A DNA stretch of 7,748 nucleotides from Spirochaetaceae bacterium (GTDB lineage: Bacteria; Spirochaetota; Spirochaetia; SZUA-6; Bin103): positions 1 through 7,748 of the forward strand of contig JAPPKD010000239.1 of the NCBI GenBank assembly GCA_028820215.1, given 5' to 3'. The position numbers and the translations under genes are program-made. The notes beneath the pieces are model-generated. The model had not been told where the DNA came from. It did no database searches and saw only the letters and a program-made list of their open reading frames with translations. Of this stretch, positions 1 to 6,296 are shown piece by piece. How positions within the stretch are numbered: the first letter of the stretch is position 1; every line of letters starts with the position of its first letter.

Positions 1-2
1 TG

Positions 3-299
3 GAGGTCGTGTCCGATCCGGAGCGCGGCCTGTTCCCGAAGCCGCGGCAGATCGAACTTGCGTGCAGTTGTCCCGACTGGGCGACCATGTGCAAGCACGT
101 CGCAGCGGTGCTCTACGGCGTCGGCCACAGGCTCGACGACAGCCCGGATCTGCTGTTTCGCCTGCGCGGCGTCGATCCGGAGGAGCTGATCAGCCCCGAG
201 ACGGTGCTGCCCGGTGGCGCGGCGGCCGGCGCCGAAACCCTGGCCGAGGATCGGCTCGGCGATGTCTTCGGCATCGATCTCGACCCGGACGGTCAGTAG
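3..299 (+). CDS. SWIM zinc-finger protein, C-terminal part (5' end outside window)
   Basis: This is the last 98 codons of a gene entering from the left edge; the frame is open from base 3, so the GTG at base 9 is probably internal. At bases 63-98 it encodes CSCPDWATMCKH, which fits the CxCx(n)CxH zinc-binding signature of the SWIM domain. The stretch after it (KHVAAVLYGVG, then LDDSPDLLFRLRGVD) is typical of the bacterial SWIM proteins that often lie near SNF2-type helicases. SWIM fingers are thought to bind nucleic acid or protein, and the exact role of this protein is unknown. The tail is Ala/Gly- and Asp-rich. The TAG stop overlaps the stop of the convergent dehydrogenase gene by 7 bases. 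The family call is firm; the helicase link is inference because the upstream DNA is not visible. Confidence 0.85.
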   Translation, partial: EVVSDPERGLFPKPRQIELACSCPDWATMCKHVAAVLYGVGHRLDDSPDLLFRLRGVDPEELISPETVLPGGAAAGAETLAEDRLGDVFGIDLDPDGQ

Positions 300-1315
300 T
301 CGACGCCGAGCTTCACGAGCGTCTCCGGCGCATCCGCAATCCTCGGATACTCCTCGGCCAGGTCGGCGAAACGGACGACCGGCTGCACGATCTCGTCGCC
401 GTCGAGCCGACGCTCGGCGATCAGCTTCAGGCACGCGCGGTAGACGCGTTGCTCGTCCCAGCGCGGGTGGTCGCGCGAGGGGTCGCTGTTGACGCGGGAG
501 AACACGACGTCAGGGCGGTTGAAGTGCGCTTCCCCGCCCAGGTCCAGACCGGCCGGGTACGGGCCGGGGTAGGCGCCGCACACCACCGTGCCGCCGAACG
601 CCACGGCGCGAAGCGCCTGCTGCAGGCCGGGCACGGTGCCCGAGTACTCGATCGCGACGTCCACGCCCGCGCCGCCGGTGGCCAGCTTGATCTCGCGGCC
701 GGCATCGCATGCCGATGGATCGAGCGTGAGAGTGGCGCCGGTGCGCCCCGCGACCTCGCGGCGCAGCGCGATCGGATCGACGGCAATCACTTCAAAGGCG
801 CCGGTCAGGCGGGCCATCTGCACGGCGACCAGTCCGATCGCCCCAAGGCCGAACACCGCCACGCGGTCGCCCAGGCGGACGTGGCCGTCGCGCACGGCCC
901 CCATCGCGAACACGGCCGGATCCAGGCACACCGCCGATTTCCAGCTCACGCCCGGCTCCAGGCGGTAGCAGTGCCCGGCCGGCAGGACGTGCGACTCCCG
1001 GAAGGGCCCGTACGCGAAGACCCGGTCGCCGGGGCGAAGGCCGCTCACCGCCGTTCCCGTCTCCACGACGGAGCCCGCGAACATGTTGCCGACGCCGTAT
1101 TCGGCATCCGCGCGACCCTCGCCGGTGAACAGCCCCAGGTCGCGGTCATACGATCCGCGCGGATTCGCGTAGCCCTTGAAGAACGACATCTCGGTGCCGT
1201 GCTTGGCCGCCGCGTGCTCGCTCGCCACGCGCACGTCCCCGGCTCCCACCGGCGTTTCCTCGTACTCTCGCCACTCCAGCCTTCCCGGCGCGACCCCGAT
1301 CAGTTCCTTCGGCAT
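293..1315 (-). CDS. Medium-chain dehydrogenase/reductase (zinc-ADH superfamily), apparently without catalytic zinc
   Basis: A complete 340-residue protein of normal length for the MDR superfamily. It has an N-terminal GroES-like domain (about 1-120) and a Rossmann domain with VFGLGAIG at 154-161. Asp180 at the end of the second strand (VIAVD) suggests NAD(H) rather than NADP(H). The usual zinc sites look lost: CGTD of classical enzymes aligns with HGTE (39-42), the GHE motif aligns with GNM (76-78), and the four-cysteine structural-zinc lobe is absent. Such relatives are usually annotated as zinc-binding dehydrogenases without known substrate; a polyol, sugar or alcohol substrate is a guess. 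The ATG start has an AAGG Shine-Dalgarno 7 bases upstream. It is divergent from the glycosylase gene across 38 bases and overlaps the SWIM gene tail-to-tail. Confidence 0.87.
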   Translation of the reverse strand: MPKELIGVAPGRLEWREYEETPVGAGDVRVASEHAAAKHGTEMSFFKGYANPRGSYDRDLGLFTGEGRADAEYGVGNMFAGSVVETGTAVSGLRPGDRVFAYGPFRESHVLPAGHCYRLEPGVSWKSAVCLDPAVFAMGAVRDGHVRLGDRVAVFGLGAIGLVAVQMARLTGAFEVIAVDPIALRREVAGRTGATLTLDPSACDAGREIKLATGGAGVDVAIEYSGTVPGLQQALRAVAFGGTVVCGAYPGPYPAGLDLGGEAHFNRPDVVFSRVNSDPSRDHPRWDEQRVYRACLKLIAERRLDGDEIVQPVVRFADLAEEYPRIADAPETLVKLGVDY

Positions 1316-1321
1316 GATGCA

Positions 1322-1327
1322 ACCTTA
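1322..1327 (-). promoter_or_regulatory. Shine-Dalgarno (or overlapping -10-like TAAGGT) for the MDR gene
   Basis: On the minus strand the sequence TAAGGT lies 6 bases before the ATG at 1315. AAGG within it is a reasonable Shine-Dalgarno with a 7-base spacer, which supports that start. The same hexamer also fits TANNNT, so it could instead be a -10 box for a leaderless message. Sequence alone does not separate the two readings. Confidence 0.4.
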
Positions 1328-1343
1328 GATGCGATGACACGGC

Positions 1344-1349
1344 GAGGGG
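1344..1349 (+). promoter_or_regulatory. Putative ribosome binding site for the CTG-started ycaQ-like gene
   Basis: GAGGGG lies 4 bases before the CTG at 1354-1356. The spacing is short, but this is the only purine-rich Shine-Dalgarno-like run in the 36 bases between the upstream in-frame stop (TGA, 1315-1317) and the conserved coding sequence. It supports initiation at 1354 rather than at the GTG at 1483. Confidence 0.4.
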
Positions 1350-1353
1350 AACG

Positions 1354-2532
1354 CTGAAAACGGAGCTGTCCAACCGGGAAGCGCGACGCATCGCCCTGGC
1401 CGCGCAGGGGTTCGCCGACCGGGCGCCGGCGGGCCGCGTCGACAGCCGCCACTTCGACCGCCTGTTCGACCGGGTCAAGGTCGTGCAGCTCGACTCGGTC
1501 AACGTGGCGGTGCGCACCCACTACATGCCGGCGTTCTCGCGCCTCGGGCCCTACCCGCGCGAGCGCTTCGACGCCTACGCCTATCGCAGGCGGCGGCTGT
1601 TCGAAGCGTGGGGGCACGTCGCTTCGCTGCTGCCGGTCGAGCATTACCCGTTGCTGCGCCATCGCATGGAGGACGCGCACTCCCGCTCCTTCGGCCGGGA
1701 GCGCCGCGCCTACGTGGAGGCGATCCTCCGGGAGGTGGCCGAGCGCGGACCGCTCGCGGTGTCGGACCTGCGCGACCAGGGCAGCGGTGGCGGCGGGCCG
1801 TGGTGGGGGAGGAGCGACGGCAAGCTCGCACTGGAGTGGCTGTTCGCCACCGGCCGGCTGGCGGCCTCCCGGCGCGGCAACTTCACGCGCGTCTACGACC
1901 TGGCCGAGCGGGTGATCCCGCCCGAGATGCTGGCCGCGCCGGCGCCAGCGACGAGGGACGCGCAGCGCGAGCTGCTGCGCCTGGCCGCCCGCGCGCACGG
2001 CATCGGTGACGCGGGCGACCTGGCCGACTACTACCGCATCCGCGTGCCGCAGGCGCGGCCGCTCCTGCGGGAGCTGGTGGAGGAGGGCGAGCTGCTGGAG
2101 GCGAGCGTCGAAGGATGGAGCCGGCCCGCCTTCCTGCACCGCGACGCCCGCACGCCCCGGCGGATCGGTGCGAGCGCGCTGCTCAGCCCTTTCGACTCGC
2201 TGATCTGGCGCCGGGAGCGCACCGACCGCCTGTTCGGCTTCCACTATCGGATCGAGATCTACGTCCCCGAGCCGGAACGGCAGTACGGCTACTACGTGTT
2301 CCCGTTCCTGGACGGCGGCGAGTTGACGGCGCGCGTGGACCTCAAGGCGGACCGGGAGCGCGGCGCGCTACTGGTCCGCGGCGCGTACCTGGAGGCGGGC
2401 TGCGACGCCGGCGCGGTCGCCGGGGAGCTGGCCGCGCACCTGGCGTCGATGGCGGCGTGGCTCGAGCTGGGAGAGGTGAACGTCGGCAGGCGCGGCAACC
2501 TGGCGGCGCCGCTGCGTCGTACGGTCGGATAG
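1354..2532 (+). CDS. ycaQ: YcaQ/AlkX-type DNA interstrand-crosslink glycosylase (HTH_42 family)
   Basis: Predicted DNA glycosylase of the AlkZ/YcaQ family, which excises bulky alkylated bases and unhooks interstrand crosslinks. The fold is three winged-helix domains followed by a small beta-barrel. Numbering from the CTG at 1354 (392 residues; E. coli YcaQ is about 410), the catalytic-type QxD motif is QLD at 45-47. Other shared blocks are ARRIALAAQG near the N-terminus, FSRLGPYP, GPWWGR (about 149-153), VLSPFD-like LLSPFDSLIW (276-285) and RQYGYYVFPFL (309-319). The frame is open from 1318 but holds no ATG, GTG or TTG before the GTG at 1483. Starting at 1483 would put the catalytic Gln at residue 2 and lose the first helix. 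CTG 1354, preceded by GAGGGG (1344-1349), aligns with the E. coli N-terminus almost residue for residue. Family call strong; start codon inferred. Confidence 0.88.
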   Translation: MKTELSNREARRIALAAQGFADRAPAGRVDSRHFDRLFDRVKVVQLDSVNVAVRTHYMPAFSRLGPYPRERFDAYAYRRRRLFEAWGHVASLLPVEHYPLLRHRMEDAHSRSFGRERRAYVEAILREVAERGPLAVSDLRDQGSGGGGPWWGRSDGKLALEWLFATGRLAASRRGNFTRVYDLAERVIPPEMLAAPAPATRDAQRELLRLAARAHGIGDAGDLADYYRIRVPQARPLLRELVEEGELLEASVEGWSRPAFLHRDARTPRRIGASALLSPFDSLIWRRERTDRLFGFHYRIEIYVPEPERQYGYYVFPFLDGGELTARVDLKADRERGALLVRGAYLEAGCDAGAVAGELAAHLASMAAWLELGEVNVGRRGNLAAPLRRTVG

Positions 2533-2547
2533 GGGTTCGGCCGGCTG

Positions 2548-4383
2548 CTACGAGGAGTCGCCGAAGTAGGCCAGGGCCTGCTTGAAGGCGGCGATGCCTA
2601 TCTTGGAGCCGATGATGCGGCCCGGCAGGTCGTCCACCCAGGGGTGGATGCCGCCGTACAGCCGGGAGATGCCGGCCTCGTCGGAGGCGTCGTAGTAGGT
2701 CGCCCACTGCAGGGTGAGCGTCTCGGTCGGCCCGGACTCGAACACCAGGAAGTCGTGCCTTGGCGCCACGAACTCGCCCAGGCCGCCGGGGAAGTACTCG
2801 CTGCCGGTGAACAGCGCCATCACCTCCGCCGCCGCGCGGCTGAAGGTGCTGTGCCCCGAGATGTAGCCGGCGAACGGCGGCGTGACGAAGGTGTCGCGCT
2901 GGTAGGGGACCCAGTCGGCGGCCAGGACCCAGCCCACACCGCTGTACTGGGTCTCCGGATCCTCGGGAATGCCCAGCCAGCCGTAGATCGTGACCGAGCC
3001 GACATGCTCGGCAAGGTGGGCGTGCCGCTCGCCGACGGCAGCCGACTCGGCGGTGACCACCTCGACCAGACCCGGGTGCAGGGGCAGGCCGTGCTCGTGG
3101 TAGGAGGGCAGATCAGGGTCGGAGGACTGGCCGAGCCCGGCCATGTAGCGGATGGCCGTGATCGGCCGCACGTAGTCGTAGTGGCCCTTCAAGCCCCAGG
3201 CGCAGATCGCCGCGTCGTGCGTGGCGCCGTTGAGCGACAGGTACAGCTTGAGGTCCCACTCCAGCGGGCCGAGCTCCGGGCCCTCGCCGCCCAGGCGGCG
3301 CTCCAGCAGCGGATGGTCGGTGACGTAGTTGGCCAGCGTGTTCCAGTGCCCGGGAGGCGTCTCCGAGTCGGGTCCGTCGGCCCAGAACTCGGCGATGACC
3401 CGCGCCCAGTCGCCGCGCTTTACGACGTTGGGGGCGTACGGCTCGCCCGTGACCGGATTCAGCGGGTGGCCGCGCCCGTCGTTGGTGCCCAGGCTGTTGT
3501 TGCCGAACGCGCCGGGCGAGATGTCCATCAGCACGCCGTCGTCCGGGGTGAGGGTGGCGCTGTAGTGCGCGACCTGGGCGAACGCCATCTGGTACTCGAG
3601 GCTGCCGTCGCCTCCCAGGTAGGGCGGCGGCCCCGGATCGAGGTAGACGCCTTCGTCGGCCATGCCGTCGTCGGTCAGCCCGAACGGGGTGACCGCCCCC
3701 CAGTGGGAGCCGATGAAGCGCTGTACGCCGCCAGCCTGCTGGCGGCCGGCCTGGTCGATGAACATGCGCAGGGCCAGCGGCTGCCAGCGGTTGGGATCGT
3801 GCACGACACCGGATCCGGAGTGCTCCACCACCATCGGCCGGTTGGCGGGGCGGTACTCCCACTCGAAGGCGTAGGAGCCCAGCTCGTCGGCGCCGTCGTC
3901 GTAGCCGAGGTCGACGATGTGGTTGCCGATGCGGTTGCCGAGCGCGGCCGGGCTCGGGCCTTCCCGGCCGCTGTAGTCGGGGTCGTAGCCGAGCTCCTTC
4001 ATCAGGTTGTCGAAGCTGGTCAGCGACTCGTAGGCGCCGGGAGAGTCGCGGTACCGGTTGTACAGCACGCGGTAGGCGGCGTAGCTGATCGCCTCGTGGC
4101 GGGCCGCGGCGGTGTCGTCGGCCGACGCTCGTTCGTCGGCCAATACCTGCCGGGCCGTGTCGTCGTAGGCGGCCCAGGCGTCCCACATGGCGACCGTGAC
4201 GTGGTAGAGGTTGCGGGCGTGCACGGGCGGGCGGGCGAAGTCGTTGCGGATCGCGTGCAGCGTGACCTCGTTCCAGCGGCGCGCCACGGAGTGCTCGGGC
4301 TCGGCGGTCACGGCGGCGGCTGTCAGGGCGAGGCCGGCGAAGATGGCAAGGATCCGGCCACATCGGCCCGGATGAGCGAGCAT
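2548..4383 (-). CDS. Exported vanadium-dependent haloperoxidase (PAP2 superfamily)
   Basis: A complete 611-residue protein, about the length of fungal vanadium chloroperoxidase (609). Family members use vanadate and H2O2 to oxidise halides to hypohalous acid. All vanadate ligands are visible in the C-terminal PAP2-like domain: K399 and R406 (KGHYDYVRP), S509-G510-H511 (ISGHS), R574 and H580 (SRLYGGIH), with the same K-to-R and R-to-H spacings as the Curvularia enzyme. W396 and F504 sit where chloroperoxidase has its pocket Trp and Phe, and FWADGP (334-338 region) probably supplies the buried Asp. A signal peptide is clear: Arg7 and Arg10, a hydrophobic run at 11-25, and a likely cut after Ala27 (VTA/EP), so the enzyme should be exported. 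The same fold includes acid phosphatases, but the full-length two-domain layout favours haloperoxidase. It is convergent with ycaQ across 15 bases and has its own TATAAT box. Confidence 0.88.
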   Translation of the reverse strand: MLAHPGRCGRILAIFAGLALTAAAVTAEPEHSVARRWNEVTLHAIRNDFARPPVHARNLYHVTVAMWDAWAAYDDTARQVLADERASADDTAAARHEAISYAAYRVLYNRYRDSPGAYESLTSFDNLMKELGYDPDYSGREGPSPAALGNRIGNHIVDLGYDDGADELGSYAFEWEYRPANRPMVVEHSGSGVVHDPNRWQPLALRMFIDQAGRQQAGGVQRFIGSHWGAVTPFGLTDDGMADEGVYLDPGPPPYLGGDGSLEYQMAFAQVAHYSATLTPDDGVLMDISPGAFGNNSLGTNDGRGHPLNPVTGEPYAPNVVKRGDWARVIAEFWADGPDSETPPGHWNTLANYVTDHPLLERRLGGEGPELGPLEWDLKLYLSLNGATHDAAICAWGLKGHYDYVRPITAIRYMAGLGQSSDPDLPSYHEHGLPLHPGLVEVVTAESAAVGERHAHLAEHVGSVTIYGWLGIPEDPETQYSGVGWVLAADWVPYQRDTFVTPPFAGYISGHSTFSRAAAEVMALFTGSEYFPGGLGEFVAPRHDFLVFESGPTETLTLQWATYYDASDEAGISRLYGGIHPWVDDLPGRIIGSKIGIAAFKQALAYFGDSS

Positions 4384-4393
4384 GACCCCGCGG

Positions 4394-4399
4394 ATTATA
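4394..4399 (-). promoter_or_regulatory. -10 box TATAAT for the haloperoxidase gene
   Basis: A perfect TATAAT on the minus strand, with 10 bases (no clear Shine-Dalgarno, only a G run) before the ATG at 4383. Transcription from here would start within about 1-4 bases of the ATG, giving a leaderless or nearly leaderless mRNA. No good TTGACA-like -35 is visible at 16-18 bases. The box is conspicuous in such GC-rich DNA and lies downstream of a probable terminator of the preceding gene. Confidence 0.55.
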
Positions 4400-4475
4400 G
4401 GTCCGCCGCTTCCTGGCGGCTACCGGCCGGCCGCTCGCGGTTCGCCGTTTCCGCGCCTCCCGCCAATGAAAGCGA

Positions 4476-4491
4476 GGCCGGCGGTCCGGCC
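4476..4491 (-). terminator. Stem-loop after the sialidase-like gene
   Basis: A perfect 6-bp all-GC stem with a 4-base loop (GGCCGG / CGGT / CCGGCC on the plus strand), beginning 7 bases after the minus-strand stop codon. On the minus strand it is followed by TCGCTTTCATT, which is T-rich for this DNA but not a true U-tract. It probably acts as a weak intrinsic terminator between the sialidase-like and haloperoxidase genes. A chance GC palindrome cannot be excluded. Confidence 0.4.
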
Positions 4492-4498
4492 GGAGGCG

Positions 4499-5713
4499 TC
4501 AACGCAGAAGCTGCCGGAATCCCGGCTCTCGGTTGAACAGGATGCGGTTGGAGTCGTGGAAGTTGCGCGCGCCCCGGTAGGCGGTGCGCACCACGTAGAT
4601 CAGGTCGTCGCCGTCGAGGTGCCAGTCCACGTACTGGAAACCGGTGAGGCGCAGCGAGTCCTCGGGCCGCAGGCCGCTGTCGTCGTCCATGAGCCGCTTC
4701 ACCGTCCGCCACCGCACCAGGTCGTCGGAGGCGCACAGCCACACCTCGTTGCGCTGCCGCGGGTGCTTGTTCAGTCCCTGGCCCGGAGGCTGCGTCGCCT
4801 GCCAGGTGGCTATCAGCCAGTCCGGGTCCGTCACGGCGTTGGCCAGCGTCAGGTAGGTGCCGGTGACCGGGTCGCGGCGCAGCGTGAACTTGGCCTTGGC
4901 GCCGGGGAAGGCGACGAAGCCGCCCGGCCCGGCGGGTTGCGCGGGGTCGGGATTGGCGCCGGGATCGAAGCTGATGTGCTCGCCGTCGCCGTCGATCCGT
5001 ACCATCGCCGCCGTGTCCTGCGCCAGCGGGCGCGCCTCGAAGGTCAGCACGTCCCAGAGCTGCCCGTCGGGCGCGGCCACCACGTTGCCTTCGCGCCAGC
5101 CCGGCTGCGTGACCGGCCCCCAGGCTTCCGGCGTCCACTCCGGGGTGAACGGCAGCTTGTTGCTCATCCGCCAGTTGGCGGCGTCCAGCAGGTCGGCGTC
5201 GACCGGCGCGGAGATGACGCAGGCCTGGAAGCCGGTGCCCCACACGCAGGGGTCGCAGTCCTCGAACGCCTTGTAGATGCGGCCGGAGTGCTCCAGTACC
5301 GCCACGGGCGCGCAGTGGTAGTTTGGTGCCTCGTGGTACGGCCCCCCGGGGAACAGCAGCCCGCTGCCGGCGTCCCTGGGATGGGTCCAGCGGAAGCCGC
5401 CGTCGTCGCTGCGGCGGATGACGATGGAGCCGTACTGCTGGGACACGCCGAGCAGGTAGACGGCGCCGCCGTGCACGAACAGGCTGCTCCAGTAGGCGTT
5501 CATCACGTGGGTGACGTTGCTCCAGGTGGCGCCATCGTCTTCGGACCGGTAGACGCTGGTCAGGCTCTCCTCGTCCTCGTGGTTGCGCGGACAGCCGACG
5601 CCGAAGTGGTCGTGGGTGGAAAGCAGGGCGCCGTCGGGAAGCCGGACGATGCTGGGGCTCCCCAGAAAGGTGACGCTCCGCTCCGGCTGGTACTTGATCA
5701 GGACGGGTTTCAT
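4499..5713 (-). CDS. Sialidase-like / BNR-repeat beta-propeller protein
   Basis: A 404-residue protein starting MKPVLIKYQP. It contains two clear Asp-box (BNR) motifs, SEDDGATW at 57-64 and SDDGGFRW at 102-109, and a degenerate third around ASDDLVRW (328-335). Asp-boxes mark six-bladed propellers of the sialidase superfamily. The C-terminal block FQYVDWHLDGDDLIYVVRTAY, with NFHDSNRILF following (about 359-394), is typical of environmental proteins annotated as sialidase family or exo-alpha-sialidase. I cannot assign the sialidase Arg triad or Tyr/Glu nucleophile, so the true substrate may be another glycan. No signal peptide is visible, so it is predicted cytoplasmic unless the start is wrong. 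The frame extends upstream to 5803, but those 30 residues are poorly conserved-looking and run into the DinB gene. The ATG at 5713 has a TATAGT 9 bases upstream and no Shine-Dalgarno. Confidence 0.8.
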   Translation of the reverse strand: MKPVLIKYQPERSVTFLGSPSIVRLPDGALLSTHDHFGVGCPRNHEDEESLTSVYRSEDDGATWSNVTHVMNAYWSSLFVHGGAVYLLGVSQQYGSIVIRRSDDGGFRWTHPRDAGSGLLFPGGPYHEAPNYHCAPVAVLEHSGRIYKAFEDCDPCVWGTGFQACVISAPVDADLLDAANWRMSNKLPFTPEWTPEAWGPVTQPGWREGNVVAAPDGQLWDVLTFEARPLAQDTAAMVRIDGDGEHISFDPGANPDPAQPAGPGGFVAFPGAKAKFTLRRDPVTGTYLTLANAVTDPDWLIATWQATQPPGQGLNKHPRQRNEVWLCASDDLVRWRTVKRLMDDDSGLRPEDSLRLTGFQYVDWHLDGDDLIYVVRTAYRGARNFHDSNRILFNREPGFRQLLR

Positions 5714-5722
5714 GCCGGCGGC

Positions 5723-5728
5723 ACTATA
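5723..5728 (-). promoter_or_regulatory. -10-like TATAGT for the sialidase-like gene
   Basis: TATAGT on the minus strand ends 9 bases before the ATG at 5713. The intervening GCCGCCGGC has no Shine-Dalgarno character. The position suggests a transcript with almost no leader, as for the haloperoxidase gene. No convincing -35 hexamer is seen. It supports 5713 over the longer reading frame. Confidence 0.5.
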
Positions 5729-5767
5729 GCCCGTCGTACCGCCGGCGGGCACCGCGGATCCTTGCGC

Positions 5768-5773
5768 TACGAT
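5768..5773 (+). promoter_or_regulatory. -10-like TACGAT for the DinB-fold gene
   Basis: TACGAT (fits TANNNT) ends 10 bases before the GTG at 5784. The bases between are GC-only with no Shine-Dalgarno. The ATG at 5772 lies inside this hexamer, which argues for the GTG start. It faces the minus-strand TATAGT in a compact divergent region of 70 bases. Confidence 0.4.
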
Positions 5774-5783
5774 GGGCGCCGCC

Positions 5784-6260
5784 GTGAGTGAGACGGGACG
5801 CATCGCACGGCTTCTGGAGCAGACCTTCGAGGGGCCGGCCTACTACGGGCGTTCGGTGCTTGGTGCCCTGGCGGGCGTCGACGCCGCGACCGCGGCGCGC
5901 AGGCCGGCGTCGGGAGCGCACAGCATCTGGGAGATCGTCGCCCACCTGACCGCGGAGCTGGACTATGCGCGGAGCGTCGTCGGCGGGTCGCCGGAGGCGT
6001 GGGCCGCGGGGGAGACCACGTGGCCGGCGATCACCGACACCTCGGCCGCGGCATGGCGAACGGCGCTGGCGGAGCTGCGGCGAGCCAATCGGGCGCTGGC
6101 GCGCCGCATCGAGGGGTTGGACGACGACGTCCTGGGGCGTCAGCCGCCGGTGGTCAGCGGTCCGTTCTACGTCACCCTGCACGGCACCATCCAGCACGGC
6201 GTCTACCACGCCGGCCAGATCGCCCTGTTGAAGAGGGAGAGCCGGCCGCCATGCCGCTGA
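5784..6260 (+). CDS. DinB-superfamily four-helix-bundle protein
   Basis: A 158-residue protein from the GTG at 5784 (162 from the ATG at 5772), a normal length for the DinB/YfiT-like putative metalloenzymes. These are four-helix bundles that usually bind a divalent metal through three His; several relatives are thiol-dependent S-transferases, but most have no assigned reaction. Candidate ligands counted from the GTG are His54 (SIWEIVAHLT) and the C-terminal pair His138 and His142 (QHGVYHAGQIALL), the characteristic HxxxH...GQ helix. GRIARLLEQTFEGPAYYG near the N-terminus and GAHSIWEIV are typical of the family. No membrane segment or signal is seen. It is divergent from the sialidase-like gene and convergent with the toxin gene. 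The family call is firm; substrate and thiol partner are unknown. Confidence 0.85.
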   Translation: MSETGRIARLLEQTFEGPAYYGRSVLGALAGVDAATAARRPASGAHSIWEIVAHLTAELDYARSVVGGSPEAWAAGETTWPAITDTSAAAWRTALAELRRANRALARRIEGLDDDVLGRQPPVVSGPFYVTLHGTIQHGVYHAGQIALLKRESRPPCR

Positions 6261-6270
6261 CTCGGCTGCC

Positions 6271-6296
6271 CTGGCTGCGGCGCCAGCAGCGCTGCT
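6271..6296. repeat. Overlapping inverted repeats between convergent DinB and toxin genes
   Basis: Two small symmetric elements overlap in the convergent junction. CTGGC at 6271-6275 pairs with GCCAG at 6282-6286 across a 6-base loop, and AGCAGCGCTGCT at 6285-6296 is a perfect 12-base palindrome reaching into the toxin stop codon. They may form a bidirectional transcription end, but no T-tract follows on either strand, so this is only suggestive. Confidence 0.25.

Noticed and set aside
293..299. Overlapping convergent stop codons of the SWIM and MDR genes
   Set aside because: A 7-base tail-to-tail overlap is ordinary in compact genomes and needs no special explanation.
62..1357. A 431-codon plus-strand frame across the SWIM end and the MDR gene
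   Set aside because: It is Arg/Ala/His-rich with no motif, and runs antisense to a clear Rossmann-fold dehydrogenase and out of frame with the SWIM finger.
1300..2244. A 314-codon minus-strand frame opposite the glycosylase
   Set aside because: Gln/Arg/Ala-rich shadow of the real plus-strand gene, with no recognisable domain.
2644..4536. A 630-codon open frame on the plus strand opposite the haloperoxidase
   Set aside because: It lies wholly antisense to a gene with full catalytic motifs. Its translation is a Val/Gly/Ala/Arg-rich composition typical of the mirrored frame in GC-rich DNA and shows no domain.
4382..5791. A 469-codon plus-strand frame opposite the sialidase-like gene
   Set aside because: Low-complexity composition without motifs; the opposite strand carries Asp-boxes and a conserved C-terminal block.
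5714..5803. N-terminal 30-residue extension of the sialidase-like protein
   Set aside because: It would overlap the DinB start and span the divergent promoter region. The extension is not a signal peptide, and the ATG at 5713 has a -10-like box at a sensible distance.
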